Shown here: positions 52,540-63,600 of the stretch, piece by piece
Layout of the letters: each line of letters opens with the position of its first letter
Numbering within the stretch: position 1 is the stretch's first letter
Assembly: GCA_023053545.1 (NCBI GenBank)
Contig: JAKZAN010000004.1
Coordinates: 8,618,001 to 8,682,000 of the forward strand
Direction of reading: 5' to 3'
DNA from: Lepidurus packardi
Lineage: Eukaryota > Arthropoda > Branchiopoda > Notostraca > Triopsidae
DNA: 64,000 nucleotides
The notes under the pieces: generated by a model
The model's database searches: none
Told to the model about the DNA's origin: nothing
The model's input: the letters and a program-made list of their open reading frames with translations, nothing else
Made by a program: the position numbers and the translations under genes

Positions 52540-52770
52540 TTAATGATCCAATACTAATAAAAATTGCGTTAACATAATAATGGAATACTAATCCAATGCT
52601 AATACCAATACTAATACCAATAAAAATGCAAGTTTAAACACATAAAATGTTAATTAAGTACTAATATAAGTGTACTGTTAAATTTTAATCAAATGCTAAA
52701 GAAATACTAATAAAATGATAACTAAATATTGAACATAAAATAAATACTAAGTATTAGTAAAATAATAATT
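52540..52770 (+). repeat. Degenerate A/T-rich minisatellite built on ATACTAATA
   Basis: CCAATACTAATA, GGAATACTAATCC, CCAATGCTAATACC, CCAATACTAATACC, AAGTACTAATATA and AAATACTAATAAAA recur at irregular spacing. Confidence 0.6.
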
Positions 52771-55700
52771 AAAACAGTACAAATATGGTTCACAATATTA
52801 AAACAAAACTATCAGAATATCAAGTTACTTGTGTTGTAAATTGTAACTTTAACGTATTGACCCTAAAAAAGGGAAGCATAAACAAAAATAGCTTTCTAGA
52901 AGATAGTTCGATTCCACAATTTTGATTTCGATTTTGCCCGGAAATAAAACGAATTTCTCCTACATTTTTTGCTGTTGTGTTTCGATGGCATTTTTTGGGA
53001 ATGCGTACGTGAATAGGTCATACAGAACTACAATATCATGTCGATAGGGCGTTAACTTTTCTTATCCCTTGGTTTTCAGTTCTTCACAGGTTTGTCCGTT
53101 AAAAACGCTCCCAAAAACGCGATATTCTTTTTCCACAACAGCAAAAGCATGTGAAAGCTCTTTCCATCACTGTTTTTTTAGACCAGGCTCAATGAATCAA
53201 ACCCGAAGAAAAGAAACAAATAAAAAAAAAACACGAGAGGGCTAGTGAGCGAAAAGCATACGGCTTATTGTTCCTTTTGGGCACCCAACAATCCAGAAAA
53301 CGTCCAGGTAGGGCATTACATACTATTCTAAAAAAAGAAAGAGGGGGGGGATGAAGCCACCTCACCCCCTCCCGCCACTTTTGCATTGCACTGAATTCGG
53401 AATCACTGGTAATATACCTTAAAACCTAACTTGAACTTGCCATGCAAACCATAACTTGTAATCACCGCAGCAATGCCCCCCAAAAACTGGAAAAAAATCT
53501 TCGATTTCCCTAAAAAAAACTTCCTTACCGAAGAATCGGACGTTTTTTGAGGTAACAATTGCTCCAAACCCCCCTTATTTTGGGTTTTGCCCCCCCAAAG
53601 TCACCTTCTACCCCAGAAGTAGGCTCCACTAAGGGTGACATCTAAAAAAGTCCTCGTTTCCCACGGGAATCTACCCCCAAAAAATTTATAAAAAAAATAC
53701 AAAAATGTTCGATTCGCTTCTCGAGATCTCTGCATCCAACTCTCCCAGCACTCATTGTTGGTGAATCTACACTTCTATAGCGCAGGCATCTTTCTCCTTC
53801 TGCTTCCCTTTTGATTCGTCCCTATCTCTCGCTGCATACACAGAGTATACACAAGTTGTTCCTGGCAGATGTGTCTGTTTTTTCGACCTTTCTTTCTTTC
53901 TTCTTTTTAACAAAACTTCCCTTCAATTTTCGTTTTGGGTTTCGATAGCGAAATTATATTGACGACGGATCCGATAAGGTATTGCATTGCAGATATAGAC
54001 AACCCCCCAACTCAACAATGTTGAAAAAAGAAAGAAAAAAAGGAGGCGGAGACCGCCTGGATGATTATCATGATCATCAAGGATTCCGCCCACCTTTTGC
54101 CATTGCTTGCTCGATTGCAACACTAGATCATTTTTTTTTTAGATTCTAGTTCTTTCAGCAATGACATCTTATGTCCTGACCGAATTGGCTCTCGAACCAG
54201 AAACAGAAACACTCGTGGAAACAAACTCGGAAGAAATCCTAACTTGGGAGGTACTTAAAACTAACGGATCTTTGAATCTTTATTCCTGGTTTTAAATGTT
54301 ATAAATCATGGCTGGTGGGGAGAGGGTGGTAACAAAAATGTATATGAGAGAGGGAAATCTAGAAGCTTTAGACAAACGCAAATTATAGGTTTCTCCTTTC
54401 CTTTTTATGTTTTGATGAATCTTGGTATGCTTAACAATGCTTTTTTTAAGGGGGGGGGGGTGTAAGCAACCAATTCTAGGAGCTTAATCCCCTCATCTGA
54501 ATATTTTTCACACCCTATTCTTTGAAAAAAATGCAGAACCATAACGACCCTAACAATAAAACTTTTCTTTTCTTTACCCTTTTCTGTTTTTACAAGGTTT
54601 GGAATATTCTGGAGAAATAGAAAATTCTTAGAGAATACAAATAGTTTCGTGTTCTAATTATGGGGGGAGGGCTGGGTTACGAATGTCTCTTTGGGAAAGC
54701 CAAGGTTTCATTAATCTCCCAGGATTATCATTAGGCTCCGCCCACTCGAGTTTCGAGTTTTCTTCCCTCTGAAAAAACCTCCTTATTCATAAGCGAAGCA
54801 TTCCTTAACCAGAAGACAATACACATTCTTCCAAAATCATACGGTTTCTAAGGATCCCGAAAAGAATTGGTTACTGAAGCTCCGCCCTCTCCTTTGAAAA
54901 GGTTTTTCCAACGATTTTCCAAAAATTTTCCAAAAAGCCTCAATTTTGAAATCCAGGATACCCCCTTAAAAGCATTCCCTCGGAATTTCCCCAACAATGT
55001 TGTCCGTTTAGCACTGTCTACTCTTAGTGATCACTGATATCTCAACAATCTGTTAGAAACGAAAAGATCCAAAACGAAGCTAACTAGAAGATCTCAGGTA
55101 GAACAAGCCTATTCGTCCTTTTCTTCACTCAAAGTCCCCAGAAAAAAATCGTTTCTCCCTTTTTCTTCAATGGCATAATAAGCAGTCCCGTCAATCCTAA
55201 TTTATGACAGATTTATCTCTTCCCAAGAAACTTTAAGCTCCTCCCCCAGCGCTTGGAAAATCGGACAGATAACCGATTCACAACTTCTGCTAGTGACAAT
55301 CTTGACCCTAAGTTCCTAACCCATCATTACAGACCTTTAAGGATCACCCCAAAGATGTCCATCATGCGTGACACGCACACTATGTGATTTCCTCTGTAAT
55401 CTTTCTAGTTTTCTTCTCGTTCGTTTCCAATATTTTTGTTGTTTTCTTTTTTTGGGGGGGTGGTGCATTGACCAACCAGGATATTTTTTGTAAGGCTAGC
55501 AATAGTAAAAGGGGGAAACAACACTCCGCTTTTATACATATTGGTTAGCATATCGCAGTCCAGTCCCATGCTAAACAAGGTAAATTGAATATCGATAAAC
55601 ACGGCTATTAACAATAGTGCGTGACTGTGTTATGGGAAGTATATACCGTATCGACCACTGATTCTTTTCTTCAGAGAACCTAAATGCTGACCACAGAACC

Positions 55701-55982
55701 CGCCTTGACTAAACGCTACGTACCACACCTATTGCACTACATCCCGTCCCCAATAAAAGCTGCCGACGATTTCCTATAAGGGCATGCCGGGACTCGTTGA
55801 GTAACTTAGGCCAGCCTTGGCATTGGAACCAAAGACGCAAATAAAGAATAAGACATAGGAAAGCACGGATAGGATAGACGCCTGTAAATAAGGAGAGGAA
55901 AAAACGTTCGTTAGTCCAGCGAGAGCACTCTCCCCCTCCCCTACCTTATACTGTTTAGAAGGGAGGAAAAGCTTTGCTGCAT

Positions 55983-56214
55983 AAAATCGAACAAATTTTG
56001 CTACCTAAAAACCTTCCTAGTCTCCAACATGGGTTCCCTTTGCTGTACGGGAAAACGTTCGCTCCTTGTCGACAGATTCCAGCGGTGCCTTTTAGCCAAC
56101 ATTTGTCCGTCTCGGCGAAAGTGACCGCTAGCGTAACCAGGGCATAAGAAGCTTTAACCAGGACGGGACCAAACCGCGCTACTGCTCTGCATCGCAACAA
56201 TGAACCGCTCGGCT
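55983..56214 (-). repeat. Single copy of the same degenerate repeat family
   Basis: On the minus strand this contains TTCATTGTTGCG, AATGTTGGCTAAAAGG, and GCGAACGTTTTCCCGTACAG followed by CAAAGG. The 22-kb array has GCGAACGTTTCCCTATACAG followed by CGAG. AAAATCGAAC occurs at 55983-55992 on the plus strand. Confidence 0.6.
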
Positions 56215-58925
56215 TTTTTAAAAGCTCCTGGGCTACACTCAGGGAAAGGTTGGAAGCCAAAAACAATGAAATGCTAGCTAGGTTTCCTGAACGACAATCG
56301 CGCTACTCCGATAAATAAAAACGTTTAAACTACACTATCGCTTGATAATTGAACAAAAAGACGTAAGAGCACAAGGAAAAGGGGGGACCCTTTGCTTTAG
56401 ATGAACGGCTCCCAAAACAGTTCCCTCCCAAATAGGAGAAAAAAAAAGAAAATAAAAAAAGGGTGGCGGCTTCAAGTCCCTCTCTTCCCATAGCAATCTA
56501 TATAGCCAAAGCCCTATATAGATTGAATATATAAAATGTATAAAACCCCCTTCGCTTCTGTTATACGCTTTGCGCTGTAAGCACACACCCATAGAACATC
56601 ATCCGCACAACATATCCATATGATGAAGGTACTACTTTTCGCGGAGTCATGTTCCAATCATTCGTTCCATGTCAAATCCCAATAATGAAACTCTAGCTCG
56701 GGCTTTAACCCATGTGTCATTCCATAAAATGAGTTGGTTAATACCTTTCGGTGTACTTTTTTTTAGATTTCTACCCGCTGGATTGCGTCCAAAACTAACC
56801 CCTCTCGCAAACTCATTTGCTTAGTAGCTCTCCCTTTTAACTGCACGAAACATGGAATCCTGACGAAAACTTTACAGGAGGTTCACTTTGCCAGCACTTT
56901 AAGCGTTCTGCTTCCATCATAACCAAAAAACGGATCTAAAAACCAAAGCACCCAAGCTCATATGTCTGCTCGTACTTCCACTATACTTCCAGGGTAATTG
57001 CCACCAACATCACATGTTGATACTTTAACGGATATGTCTAGTCTATATTATTCCACGAACGAGAAACTTTGTTTCACATTTGTTGGAGTAGCCGTTCGCA
57101 AGTTATTGGCATTCAAACTTTGGGTCATGACGTCATCAACTTGTCATAGTGCCGCTTACGGCGCGTGTTACAATGCTTACTATTGACTCCCATACATTTA
57201 AAACCGTAACGAAAACTCTCGGGTAAAGTACCATGGATTATGCGTCAGAAAGCCACGTGATCCTATTTTTTTCAAAAGTTTCCTTCTTTAATGGCTTAAT
57301 TATTATACTTCGCGTACGATGGAAAGATGGGTATCAGTAAAAACTAGTTCTCCTTTATATTTTATTAACTTTGTGTGTTAGTTTCCCAATATTTCGGAGC
57401 ACTGCAAGCATGCCAATGCAAATGCAGTTTTTATGAAAGTTTAACGTTTTAACTCGGTTGTAGTTCCAAAGTCTTGTGAGCCCAAACCAAACCAAGTATA
57501 TAGACTTGTGTGCCCTAATCAAATTGGGAAAACAAGCCAGTAGCAACAGGAAAGGCTTTGTATTGGGAATACGAGAGCATTTGATGTCTATGCAACACAA
57601 AGGCCAACGCAATTACAGCCACTTGAGTTGCCCAAGTGATGGATACCTGCGGGACTCTTCTAGCTCTTCATCCCCCACCCCTTCTTCCTATCTTTCACTC
57701 CGCTATACTCTACAATATCTTCAGATCCTAAAAAAACCCCTTTGCTTTCCCACCATGAACCCCTCCCCTTCTCTTTTTCCACCTCACCGTTTTCTTCCCT
57801 AATTGACGGCAGCTTGCAATCGTTCATTATGCTTAATTAAGCTAACGAAGGTGAACACCAGCCTCTCCAGAAACCTCACCCAAAACTTTCCTTCACTTCC
57901 TCAAGTTTAATATTGGGTACCGAAAACTGACTCGGGGAAACGTTGCCATAGACAGACTAAAATTATTATTTCAACAGCAAACAATAACTAAAACTTGGGC
58001 GAGGCTCAATTACTCTACTAAACTCATTTCCACTTCATAGTAGGCCTCTTCCTATTTAAACCTGTCGTTTCTCTTGGGACATACGACTATAGCACTTGTA
58101 ACAAACTAACAAACTATTGAGAAGTAAATAAACTCTGAAATCCTGAAATCTTTCAAAGTAAATAACGGGTTCTTTCCGAAAAGTTGGATCTTTTTTTCTC
58201 CCTAAAATACAAGAAAAAATGAGAAAAAGAGAATATGTTTTGAAATTTTTTTTGAAAAATCCAGAAAAACAAAAAAAACGATCTTGAGCAAATGAGCCTA
58301 TTTCGCTGTAATCCATGGCTGCCGTATAAAGAGCATATAAAAGCTCCTACGTCTTTGCATCGCATCGCGATGCCAATATAAAAGGCAAGGACGAAATCTC
58401 ATAAAATCAAAATTAAGCTCATAAAAAGGCGCAGGAACAAAAAAGTCAAAGTTCCCTTGCTTATCATGACTTGAGAACTCCATAGCCAAAAACAACCGAA
58501 AAAAATCCAACAACCATTTAAGATTTTTTCGCCCCAGCACGTAAAAAAAGAAAAACCTATTTAATCCTCCCTAGCCAAAGTGTATCACCCCTCCCCTTTT
58601 AATATGCATCTCTGTATGCCACAACAATCATCTCTTTGCTCTCTCGCTCTTACTCTCTGAGTTTCATTATGAAGAAAAAAAAACCTTCAGATCTTAAAAC
58701 CTCATACAATCCTTAAGCCATCCACATATTAGCTTCGGAAAGAAACCACAGTAATGCCTTTTTTCCCATATAATTATTCCGAACTACAAAAGGCTCATAT
58801 ATAAGCTTAAGCTCATTGAGGTAAATGGAGACCTGGCAGACGACTAGTTATAACATCCTAAACGCCCCCGTAACCCCCTGCTGATTCTAGGACCTGGGCA
58901 TAATATCCGTTTTGATAATCAAAGT

Positions 58926-58945
58926 TTTTGGGGGGCACCCCAAAA
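58926..58945. other. Short hairpin TTTTGGGG / CCCCAAAA
   Basis: 8-bp perfect arms with a 4-base loop GGCA, in intron 1. No function is evident. Confidence 0.5.
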
Positions 58946-59310
58946 TTAGACGAGCGAAAAGCAAAGGGTGCAAGGGTTTTTTTGTGACTCGCTTATCACC
59001 TGGTTTTTTTTTTTAAATGAGAAAAAAAAAGTAAATTAATAGGGACCTGACCCGTTAAAAGCCATAAGCGACCCCATTGCTTCATTAATTAAGCGATAGA
59101 ATATGCGGCGCCTGGGTGTCCGCGTGTCCGTGTGCGCCAACGTCGTTTTTGAATCTTGAACTTTTTTTTTCTTTTCAGAGAAACGTCAGGTTAAAGAAGT
59201 GATGGAAACCACACTTCGTTAATGGGGGTGCTTGTAAGAAACCGCATTTGACTTCCTAATCAGAGTCTGGGAATTTAAACATGCCAGAATCTTTCCGATT
59301 TTGGATCACC

Positions 59311-59503
59311 CAAAATGGAGCAAAAGTCATTAAAGAGAATCCTAAACTCATAGAAAATGATTTAAATTCTCCTCAAAGCCAAATCGTTGTTATTAAATCG
59401 TCGAAAATGGAGCGAAGAAATAAGAAACTTACTAAATCGAGTCAATTGGAACCAATACTGAATGGGAATAGAATCCCTAAACGTTAATAAAATGGAGTAA
59501 AAT
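59311..59503 (+). repeat. Threefold AAAATGGAG(C/T) repeat, period about 90 bp
   Basis: CAAAATGGAGCAAAAG, GAAAATGGAGCGAAG and AAAATGGAGTAAAA lie near 59311, 59403 and 59489, with GAATC(C)CTAAAC elements between them. The rest is diverged. Confidence 0.4.
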
Positions 59504-61602
59504 TACAATAAACGTGAAGTTGGGGAAAAAAATCCTTAAAAACGCATACAAAAACTGTTAAATTTACTGAAACGAGATTTTTTTAAAAAATGAGAAAGAC
59601 AAAATGCTCCAGCCTTAATTAAAAAAAAAAATAGGACAAAGCTTTTGAAAAGTGCTGTTTTGCTCCGTTTTAAGCCCATTAAAGTCCTTTGCTGGCTTGG
59701 TACGGTTTTGCACAGGGTGTCAGTTGTCGCAGTACGGGGTAAATTGAGCCAACCAGAACCATTTGCTTAATCACTTCATTAAATGTCGTGTGAGCTCTAT
59801 CCTGTTCCTGTTGCTTTGGGGGTTCGTAAAGCGCCCCCTGAAATATGTGTCTGAATCTTATCTGTTTGTGTTGCTATATATATATGTAACGTGTCGCTGC
59901 CTGTCATCAAAAAGAACCTGGCATCTTTAGCCACGCTATATAGGTACGTTCCTATATTACCTGACCTTAAAAACGCGTTATATTCATATATGCGCAGACT
60001 AATTCTTTTTCTTTGTCAAAAAGAAAAGCGCTCGGGCACGAGGAAAAGGTGCCGAGGGCGTTCATACCATTGTTATGAAAGGGAAAACCCAATGTATCCT
60101 AATCATTCCTTTTCGTTTGATATCCAATTTTTTACTTTTACCGAAAATGGATGTAATTTTATAATTAATCGATTGTAATTTTATATCCTTTTCTAGTACT
60201 CGTTCAGTTCACAATAATTGCAACAATCAGCGTCAACTGTGAACAAAATGCTTCTACTTAAAGTATTCAGCGTAAATTTATAGGTTTAAATAACGCTAGA
60301 ATAAGTCAATGTATTCATCTCTAATTTGAAGATAATCTAAATGAATATAAAACATTACATTTCATGCGTTTAATTTCTTTGCGTCAATCTGCGGTTCAAT
60401 AGCTAAGAATATGTGGAAAACAATCCGTGGTTTTGCAATTGATTTATTGCAGCCTTGTGCCATTTGCTAATAATGAATTGTAATTCATTTGTATTGAATG
60501 CCATAATTTGCTCCTAATATCATTAACGTGGTCAACTAGTTACATTTTCTTCGGTAATGAGAATACATTCTTACCTAATTTTGAAAAAATCTGTTTGAAT
60601 TGTAGAAATGGAATCGCACAGCTCAAGTTCTGACTCATTTAAAATCGTTCGTTTGGGTTAATTAGACACGAATATATAAAGTCACTTGAATTCTAGAAGG
60701 AGAAAAAAAACTTGTCTGAGAGTTTTGGGGTTTGTGGAATCTGTTAAGACTTTATAAAAGGTGTTGTGCTGACTCGGCGTCCGCCTTTTGTGGTGTTATG
60801 GTCAGCGATCGCTGAGAGAAGTTGAGTAGGCGGAGTTCTCATGTCAACAGGTAGGTAAAGGAAGCTTTACGGTTTCTTATTACCTCTTTAGAAAACAAAA
60901 AAGGTTTGGTAAGAAAACGCAAAAAAAGCAAGATTTTTCTAGGACTGTTTTGGACCTCTTTTGCTAATGTAATGGCTCTTTCGACGCTTATCGCAATGCT
61001 TTAGTGACCCTGTCGGTGTCGTTGTCAGTCCACCAACAAGTTTTCAGTGTAGACATACGTACTGACGACAACTTTGACCCTGGCTACAATCGATACGCTA
61101 AAAAAAGACAATGGGGAATGAAACGAGCAGTTAAATGGTAATGCGATATCCATTTAGGCCATTTGTCCCTATGCAAAACAAGACCATAAAATGCTTCACC
61201 ACGTGTTTGTGTTGCTTCCAGCCCTCTAAAGTTTTATGTCCCAACCCTTTTGACCCTTTCCGCCTCAGCTTTAAGTTTTACCCCTTCACTCACCCTTCAC
61301 TCCTTAGACCCCCAACCCAAATCAACCTCTTCTTTTTCAGGGATTTTAACGAGGCCATCAATGCTAACGTGGCTCGCATTGTCACAACAAAAGAAGACCG
61401 AATCCAATAAAATGAATCAGGTTTTTGTCCCAACAGTGAAGGGATTCTATCAGAAATATTCCCGAGATTCGACTTTTGACAAAATTCCGACTCACTCCAA
61501 CAAGGAGTAACCTTGTTGACTCGACGAAAAACAGGCCTAACAAAAATCCATTGTTGCTTCCGAATTGTTTCCCGAAAGAAACAAGTTCTTGTCCTCTTCC
61601 GG

Positions 61603-61735
61603 TTGGCAACAATGAATTTCGTATCATGCCTCGAGTTCAAGAATGAATTTTCTACCATTTTGCGGCTTCAACAATGATTTCCAATCGTTTTAGGGGCTCA
61701 ACAATGAATTCCTACCGTTTTTCTCGTTTGTTTTT
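61603..61735 (+). repeat. 31-bp tandem array with four CAA(C/G)AATGA cores
   Basis: Cores start at 61607, 61638, 61669 and 61699, which is a spacing of 31, 31 and 30. The consensus is roughly GGCTTCAACAATGAATTTC followed by an (A/C)TCGTTTT element. A further CATTGTTG lies at 61549. The array begins about 90 bp inside intron 1. Three of the four copies keep the exact CAACAATG core. Confidence 0.75.
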
Positions 61736-61825
61736 CGAGTGTCAGGTTCGTTGTAACAGGTTTAAGAATAGTACGCTTTTGTTGTGACACATGATGGGGA
61801 AAAGTACAGTCAGGAAAGGTCCTAC

Positions 61826-62931
61826 CTGGCGGTGGTGCAGTCTTTAAAGAGGACATCGAAGTCTTTGCAGGAGAGCAACTTGCAGCGGTTGACGCCTGGT
61901 TGGATCGCGCCCAAACCTCTCAGAATGCGCACTTGCTCCACATTGCACACGAGCGGGACAATGTCCAGCCGTTTGAGTTTGGTGTAGACGGTATGCAGGC
62001 CACCGACCAAGTGTTTGAGAAAGAGTTCAAAGGCTTGGGGCAGACAGAGCATAGACTCGCCATGGATGACAAAAGCCGCCACTTTCTGGCCGCGATAATC
62101 CACCAATTTGCATTCGTTGGCCGTAGGATCCGTCGTGGGGATCGGGGGAGGGCTGCCGTAGGACCCACGGTCCCCTGGGTGATGATGGTGGTGATGGTGA
62201 CCGTGTAACGAAGGGTGTCCAGCTGGGCCGCCGTGGTGTCCGGCTGCCGCGGCCGCCGCCGCAGCCGCTGCGGCTGCTCCAGCGTGCAAATGATGGTGAG
62301 CGGCATACAATGCCGCCCGATCCATCGCAGCGGCATGTGGATGGCCTCCGTTACCACCATTACCTCCTCCACCGCCATTGGTGGATGCATGGTGACTCAA
62401 GTACAGGCTGTGGTAAGCTTCTGGCATACCTACAAAGCCCGGCATGGCGCCCATAGGCCCCAACAAGCCCTTTCCGTGCAACAAGGCGCCGGAATTGGCG
62501 GCGGCTGCGGCGGCCGCATGTAAAGCTGCCATAGAAGGTACTCCCACACCAGGAGGGAGGCCGTGGAAACCCAACGGACTCTCACTGGCTCCGTGGTGAC
62601 CCCTTACTGGCGACGGACTCGAAGAACTCGCTCGCCGCGACGTCGACAAACCTTGACTGTTGTGTCCGCGGTCACCGCCCATATTGTTTCCGTTGACACT
62701 GGGTGACGCTCTCAAGCCGGGACTCGGGGTGCCGGCTCGTCCTACCGATCCTGCTGAGCCCGAAGGAGAATCCACGATTGAACCGGGACTCCCGGTACTC
62801 GAATTCCCGCCTGGCGACAACGACATGCTAAACTCGACCGGGGACACGCTCTCTGCACGGTTCAGTCCTAAATCTTTGAAATGGTTGGCAGTGCCACTAA
62901 TGTCCAGTGAATGCGAGCCTGTATGAATCAT
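61826..62931 (-). CDS. dac: dachshund exon 1: start codon, low-complexity N-terminus and DachBox-N domain
   Basis: This exon encodes residues 1-368 plus two bases of codon 369. Residues 1-270 are Ser/Gly/Pro-rich. They include an Ala tract (139-145), a Gly/Asn stretch (about 185-196), a 12-Ala run (219-230) and a run of seven His (244-251 region). Residues about 272-368 form the DachBox-N (Ski/Sno/Dac fold, implicated in DNA and protein binding), recognisable from NECKLVDYRG, CLPQAFELFLKHLVGGLHTV, YTKLKRL, CNVEQVRILRGLGAIQPGVN and KDFDVLFKDCT, which nearly match human DACH1. The start is well supported: an in-frame TGA lies three codons upstream of this ATG, and A occupies position -3. The donor is CCAG/GTAGG, phase 2. 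The exon is clearly richer in GC than its surroundings. Dac acts in the nucleus with Eya/So partners; that role is family knowledge, not seen here. The exon end could be off by one base. Confidence 0.96.
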
Positions 62932-63560
62932 ACTAGCTCATCGCCAGTGTTTCTTTAAGGATTTAATCCAATTTTTTTAACTGTCCTCTTCTTGTCGAAA
63001 AAAACTTGTTTTCCAAAAAGAAACAAACAAAAACCAAAACACTCGAAAACTTTTCTCCCTCGAAATGCACTAATTCACACCTTCCTGGAACCGTTTCGCA
63101 GTTTCGCGATCACAATTATCGCTGGGCTAACGAATCTCTTGTGACACACAACGTTACGCAAATCTCCGGATTGCCCAGCTAGAGCGCAGGCGGCTGCAGA
63201 GGACCGTTCTCTGGGATGCAAAAAGCAGTGCTGCGCTGCGCTGTAGACCTTTTCCCACACTTGCCACTTTGGTAAAATGCACGAAATGAGCAGATTTGGG
63301 TTCAATTTGCCCGAGCTCGGCAACAATGAAAAACTGTCCAGGAGCAGCACACCGCACTGAACGAACCATAGAGCTCCGAGTCGGACTTAATAATGAAATC
63401 AAGGGGCCTTCAAATAAGAAAACCGAGCGCGAGAGTGAGAGAGAACGTTTTTTTGCTAACCCCCCTAAAAAAGGTGGGACTGGGGGGAAGGTGGTTTGCT
63501 CCGTCTCTGGCTCCGACTGCCCTTGCAACTGTAAGTCTACTATAGATACGACTGAGTGAG
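62932..63560 (-). other. Probable dac 5'UTR with an upstream ORF
   Basis: This is the transcribed leader by inference: it lies directly 5' of the supported start codon, with no splice acceptor needed at the ATG. An in-frame stop sits three codons before the start. An upstream ATG near 63368 opens a frame of about 71 codons that stops near 63154, wholly within this region. The same frame extends upstream to 63972. A CAACAATGAAA motif occurs at 63321. Leader length and TSS are unknown. Confidence 0.45.
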
Positions 63561-63600
63561 CGACTGACTGACTCTCACTCCGACTCACACTTCTCTCACT
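63427..63600 (-). promoter_or_regulatory. Candidate dac core promoter: Inr-like TCAGTC copies next to GA-rich repeats
   Basis: Read on the minus strand, 63550-63571 contains three TCAGTC matches to the arthropod initiator consensus TCAKTY, two of them overlapping. GAGTGAGAG-type repeats flank them, and a purine-rich GAGTGAGAGAG stretch lies at 63427-63446, like GAGA-factor sites found at many developmental promoters in flies. No TATA box is obvious. The distance to the ATG would give a leader of about 600-640 nt. The motif matches are seen; the promoter role is inference. Confidence 0.35.

Larger units (their letters stand above)
37350..61825 (-). other. dac intron 1, about 24.5 kb, no nested gene recognised
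   Basis: Bounded by donor GTAGG and acceptor TTTTTGCAG. I found no recognisable coding exon or RNA gene inside it. It contains a 31-bp tandem array (61603-61735), a degenerate direct repeat at 59.3-59.5 kb and a repeat-family copy at 55.98-56.2 kb. It also holds an A/T-rich minisatellite at 52.5-52.8 kb, a CRE-bearing direct repeat at 48.58-48.8 kb, palindromes at 45129, 42130 and 58926, and several microsatellites and poly-G runs. Giant first introns at developmental transcription-factor loci usually carry enhancers; that is inference here. Confidence 0.8.

Noticed and set aside
52900-52920. tRNA T-loop-like GTTCGATTCC
   Set aside because: No matching A-box, acceptor stem or cloverleaf around it.
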